A program made the position numbers and the translations under genes. 8,447 bases of DNA from Dehalococcoidales bacterium (lineage in GTDB: Bacteria; Chloroflexota; Dehalococcoidia; Dehalococcoidales; ARS1013): assembly GCA_030641585.1 (NCBI GenBank), contig DAOWHE010000073.1:1-8447 (forward strand). Reading direction: 5' to 3'. Under the pieces are notes generated by a model. It had not been told where the DNA came from. It ran no database searches and worked only from the letters and a program-made list of their open reading frames with translations. Shown here one piece after another: positions 5,694 through 8,447 of the stretch (the stretch's first letter is position 1; every line of letters starts with the position of its first letter).

Positions 5694-6881
5694 ATGGATA
5701 AAACGACAGTCAAGGACATAGAAGTAACTGGCAGAAGGGTCTTAGTCAGGGTTGACTTCAATGTCCCTCTGGATGAGGAAGGAAAGATTACCGATGATAG
5801 CCGTATTAAAGCCACACTGCCCACTATTGAGTATCTTATTGAGGCGGGAGCCAGGGTTATTCTCTGCTCCCATCTTGGTCGGCCCGGGGGAAAAGCAGAT
5901 AATGGGTTAAGCCTGGCCATTGTTGGCCAGCGCCTATCGCAAATATTGAGACATCCGGTGGCGGTTACCAAGGACTGTATTGGTCCTGAAGTGGAGATGG
6001 CGGTAGCCATCCTAGATGACGGTGATGTTTTACTACTGGAAAATCTTCGCTTTCATGCCGAGGAAGAAAAAGGCGGCACCGCCTTTGCTCAAGCCCTGGC
6101 TAGGCTGGCTGAGGTGTATGTTAATGACGCCTTCGGCACCTGTCATCGGACCCATGCTTCAATAGTCGATATTACTAATTACCTACCGGCGGTAGCTGGT
6201 TTGCTACTTGAAAAAGAACTTAACGCCCTAGGCAGCATTCTGGAGGCTCCGACCCATCCCTTTGGTGTGCTTCTCGGTGGCGCTAAGGTGAGCGATAAGG
6301 TCGGCATGTTAGATAATATTATGTCTAAAGTGGACCGTATCTTAATTGGTGGTGGTATGGCAGCCACCTTCTTAAAGGCTAAATCCTATGAGGTGGGACT
6401 GTCGCTAATTGATGATAGTCTGGATACCGCTGCTAGCTTAATAGAAAAGGCAGTAAGTAATGGGGTAGAGCTTGTGCTTCCCGATGATGTAGTCGTTACC
6501 AATGAAATTAGCTCTCAGGCTCAGGTTCAGAGCGTAGCCATAAGAGACATCCCTCCAGATAAGAGGATTGTTGATATTGGGACTCTAACCATTAGCCGAT
6601 TTACCAAAGAACTGGAGAAGTGCCAAACTGTTTTCTGGAATGGGCCGATGGGCATCTATGAAATAGCCCGCTTTGCCGAAGGAACCAGAGCTATGGCCAG
6701 GATTATAGCCGGCCTTAATGCCATTACTGTTGTTGGTGGTGGCTCCACTGCTGAAATAGTGACCGAGATGAAACTGGCTGACAAGATGACCTTTGTCTCT
6801 ACCGGCGGCGGTGCCTCACTCAAATTCCTAAGCGGCAACCCATTACCTGGGGTTGAGGCGCTACTGGATAAAAAGTCATAA
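5694..6881 (+). CDS. pgk: Phosphoglycerate kinase
   Basis: Pgk transfers the acyl phosphate of 1,3-bisphosphoglycerate to ADP, making ATP and 3-phosphoglycerate; in autotrophs or gluconeogenesis it runs the other way. The 395 residues match the family. The N-domain substrate site shows VDFNVP (20-25), DDSRI (34-38), SHLGRP (59-64), LENLRFH (115-121) and DAFGTCHRTHAS (145-156), where Ala-His-Arg-Ala is more usual than Cys-His-Arg-Thr. The C-domain nucleotide site shows GGAKVSDK (195-202), FWNGPMGIYE (314-323), VVGGGSTAE (347-355) and STGGGASLKFL (369-379). At the third block many homologues have GGGDT/GGGDS and this one has GGGST; the change is probably a lineage variant. The ATG at 5694 gives the standard N-terminus; its AAAGAG site is weak. 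apgM follows after 39 bases, likely in one operon. Confidence 0.98.
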   Translation: MDKTTVKDIEVTGRRVLVRVDFNVPLDEEGKITDDSRIKATLPTIEYLIEAGARVILCSHLGRPGGKADNGLSLAIVGQRLSQILRHPVAVTKDCIGPEVEMAVAILDDGDVLLLENLRFHAEEEKGGTAFAQALARLAEVYVNDAFGTCHRTHASIVDITNYLPAVAGLLLEKELNALGSILEAPTHPFGVLLGGAKVSDKVGMLDNIMSKVDRILIGGGMAATFLKAKSYEVGLSLIDDSLDTAASLIEKAVSNGVELVLPDDVVVTNEISSQAQVQSVAIRDIPPDKRIVDIGTLTISRFTKELEKCQTVFWNGPMGIYEIARFAEGTRAMARIIAGLNAITVVGGGSTAEIVTEMKLADKMTFVSTGGGASLKFLSGNPLPGVEALLDKKS

Positions 6882-6920
6882 AGGCAAAATCTGATAAATA
6901 ACTGGCTTGGATGGGGGAAT

Positions 6921-8126
6921 ATGATTAGTCTGGATTTAATCAAGGAGATTGCCAAGGCTTCAGCTACTAAAATTGTGCTACTGGTCATTGATGGACTGGG
7001 TGGGCTGCCCAACCCAGAAACAGGCAAGACCGAGCTTGAAACTGCCTATACCCCTAATCTTGACGCACTAGCCGCTAAGAGTATCTGTGGCCTTGCTGAC
7101 CCTGTGGGTCCGGGGATAACCCCAGGCAGTGCGCCAGGACACCTGGCCTTGTTTGGTTATGAGCCCACCAGCTTTAATATTGGTCGCGGTGTGCTGGAAG
7201 CACTGGGCATAGATTTTGACCTGGAGCCTGAAGATATAGCCGCCCGTGGCAACTTCTGCACTGTGGACAAAGCTGGACTGGTTACCGACCGCCGGGCAGG
7301 TCGCATCTCGACCGAACAGAACATCAAGCTCTGCCAGCTGCTTAATGGGCTGGCAATTGATGAGATTAAGATTATTGTCCGCCCGCTTAAAGAACACCGC
7401 TTAGTAGTTATCTTCCGTGGAGAGGGGCTTAGCGCTGATATAGACGATTCCGACCCTCAGCGGGTAGGGGTGGCGCCCAAGGCTATTACCGCTCTTGCCC
7501 CAGAAGCCAGCCGAATGGCCAGCATCGCCAGCCAATTTATAGCCCAGGTAGAAACGATTCTGGCTGAGCACCATCCGGCCAACATGGTTCTCCTGCGTGG
7601 CTTCTCCAGGCACCCCTGGTTTCCCACCATGGGTGAGATTTATAAATTAAAGCCAGCAGCTATCGCCAGTTACCCGATGTATCGTGGGCTGGCAAAGGTG
7701 ATTGGTATGGAGATTTTAAAGACCGGGACCACCATAGAGGATGAGTTTCAAACGCTAAGGCAGAATTATGCAAGCCATGACTTTTTCTTCGTACACATAA
7801 AAGGGACTGATACCGCCGGTGAAGACGGCAACTTTGACACAAAGGTAGCCTTATTGGAAGAGGTTGATAAGGCTCTACCCAGCGTAACCGCCCTTAAACC
7901 TGATGTCATTGTGGTTACCGGGGACCACTCAACACCAGCCTTGCTTAAAACACATAGCTGGCACCCGCTACCGGTTCTTTTATATTCTAAGTGGTGCCGC
8001 CATGATAGGGTAAATGAGTTTTCTGAGTCAGCTTGTATCTCCGGTGGGCTAGGTCGGTTCCCGGCAACTGGGCTCATGCCTCTGGCAATGGCTAACGCCT
8101 TAAAGCTCAATAAATTTGGCGCATAA
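6921..8126 (+). CDS. apgM: 2,3-bisphosphoglycerate-independent phosphoglycerate mutase, archaeal type
   Basis: ApgM converts 3-phosphoglycerate to 2-phosphoglycerate through a phosphoserine intermediate in a metal-dependent alkaline-phosphatase-type active site. It is unrelated to the cofactor-dependent GpmA and distinct from the longer GpmI. The 401 residues fit this family (COG3635). Seen in order are VIDGLGG (22-28, metal Asp), GITPGSAPGHLALFGY (65-80, with the likely nucleophile Ser70), DRRAGR (123-128), VHIKGTDTAGEDG (291-303) and TGDHSTP (333-339) followed by SWHP (346-349). At 299-302 archaeal members typically read GHDG; GEDG here seems to mark a bacterial subgroup, so a metal ligand may differ. 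A GGGGGA stretch (6913-6918) precedes ATG 6921. The upstream ATG at 6911 is out of frame. It sits between pgk and tpiA, in keeping with its place in glycolysis. Confidence 0.95.
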   Translation: MISLDLIKEIAKASATKIVLLVIDGLGGLPNPETGKTELETAYTPNLDALAAKSICGLADPVGPGITPGSAPGHLALFGYEPTSFNIGRGVLEALGIDFDLEPEDIAARGNFCTVDKAGLVTDRRAGRISTEQNIKLCQLLNGLAIDEIKIIVRPLKEHRLVVIFRGEGLSADIDDSDPQRVGVAPKAITALAPEASRMASIASQFIAQVETILAEHHPANMVLLRGFSRHPWFPTMGEIYKLKPAAIASYPMYRGLAKVIGMEILKTGTTIEDEFQTLRQNYASHDFFFVHIKGTDTAGEDGNFDTKVALLEEVDKALPSVTALKPDVIVVTGDHSTPALLKTHSWHPLPVLLYSKWCRHDRVNEFSESACISGGLGRFPATGLMPLAMANALKLNKFGA

Positions 8127-8130
8127 GGAG
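8125..8130 (+). promoter_or_regulatory. Ribosome binding site of tpiA
   Basis: AAGGAG lies seven bases before ATG 8138 and shares its first two bases with the apgM stop codon. This tight join indicates that tpiA is cotranscribed with apgM and probably translationally coupled to it. Confidence 0.75.
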
Positions 8131-8137
8131 TCCTAGA

Positions 8138-8447
8138 ATGCGAGTGCCACTAATTGCTGGTAACTGGAAGATGAACACCACGGTAAGTGAAGCCATAGCC
8201 CTGGTCGGTGAAATGCGTTCAGGGCTTGATAAGCTAGATAGGGTTGAAAAGGTGGTTTGTCCCCCTTTTATCTCTCTAGCCGCAGTCGGAGAGGCAATTA
8301 AAGGCAGCTCAATAAGACTGGGAGCTCAGAACATGTATTTTGAAAGTAGGGGCACCTATACCGGAGAGATTTCACCGCTCATGCTGGTAGAGTTATGCCA
8401 GTTTGTCATCATCGGCCATTCTGAGCGCCGGCAATATTTCAATGAGA
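8138..8447 (+). CDS. tpiA: Triosephosphate isomerase, N-terminal part (3' end outside window)
   Basis: TpiA interconverts dihydroxyacetone phosphate and glyceraldehyde 3-phosphate. About 103 codons are visible. The N-terminal GNWKMN (residues 8-13) carries the substrate-binding Asn and catalytic Lys. AQNMYFESRGTYTGEIS follows in the middle, and IIGHSERRQYFNE near the right edge carries the electrophilic His. The catalytic Glu and the phosphate-gripping loop lie beyond the window, so completeness cannot be judged. The ATG at 8138 gives the standard family start and has a strong AAGGAG site. It begins 11 bases after apgM and is the third gene of the pgk operon. Its product glyceraldehyde 3-phosphate is also a substrate of Dxs, encoded upstream. 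Confidence 0.97.
   Translation, partial: MRVPLIAGNWKMNTTVSEAIALVGEMRSGLDKLDRVEKVVCPPFISLAAVGEAIKGSSIRLGAQNMYFESRGTYTGEISPLMLVELCQFVIIGHSERRQYFNE

Overview
This window is a stretch of bacterial chromosome made of housekeeping genes. The gene families and their order suggest a Chloroflexota bacterium of the Dehalococcoidia type. The pointers are thrS-infC-rpmI-rplT together, an archaeal-type cofactor-independent phosphoglycerate mutase between pgk and tpiA, and a short Fe-S protein related to the corrinoid QueG/reductive-dehalogenase group. This assignment rests on family knowledge and was not tested by a search. I see no insertion sequence, phage gene, CRISPR array or other sign of recent transfer.

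Positions 1-2023, plus strand: translation cluster. The 3' part of thrS (threonyl-tRNA synthetase) is followed directly by a good sigma70-type promoter, then by infC (IF3), rpmI (L35) and rplT (L20). infC appears to begin at an AUU codon (911) rather than at the in-frame ATG at 935, and its end overlaps rpmI by 14 bases. rplT begins at TTG.

Positions 2096-2722, plus strand: a 208-residue protein with two [4Fe-4S] cysteine sets, like the C-terminal half of QueG. Positions 2783-3463, minus strand: a tRNA-Arg(UCU) gene with its own likely promoter, and a small membrane protein of the Sm_multidrug_ex (COG2426) family. These converge on the plus-strand genes.

Positions 3464-3630: a compact divergent control region. 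Two sigma70-like promoters face apart, one for the membrane protein and one for dxs. Their -35 boxes lie in the two arms of a perfect 9-bp inverted repeat.

Positions 3631-8447, plus strand: dxs (1-deoxyxylulose-5-phosphate synthase), an intrinsic terminator running into a perfect TATAAT box, then a central-carbon operon of pgk, apgM and the 5' part of tpiA. TpiA, Pgk and ApgM interconvert triose phosphates and phosphoglycerates. Dxs draws on the same glyceraldehyde 3-phosphate pool, plus pyruvate, to begin MEP-pathway isoprenoid synthesis.

I found no clearly new system. The points most worth a second look are the non-AUG infC start, the symmetric divergent promoter region before dxs, and the truncated QueG-like Fe-S protein.
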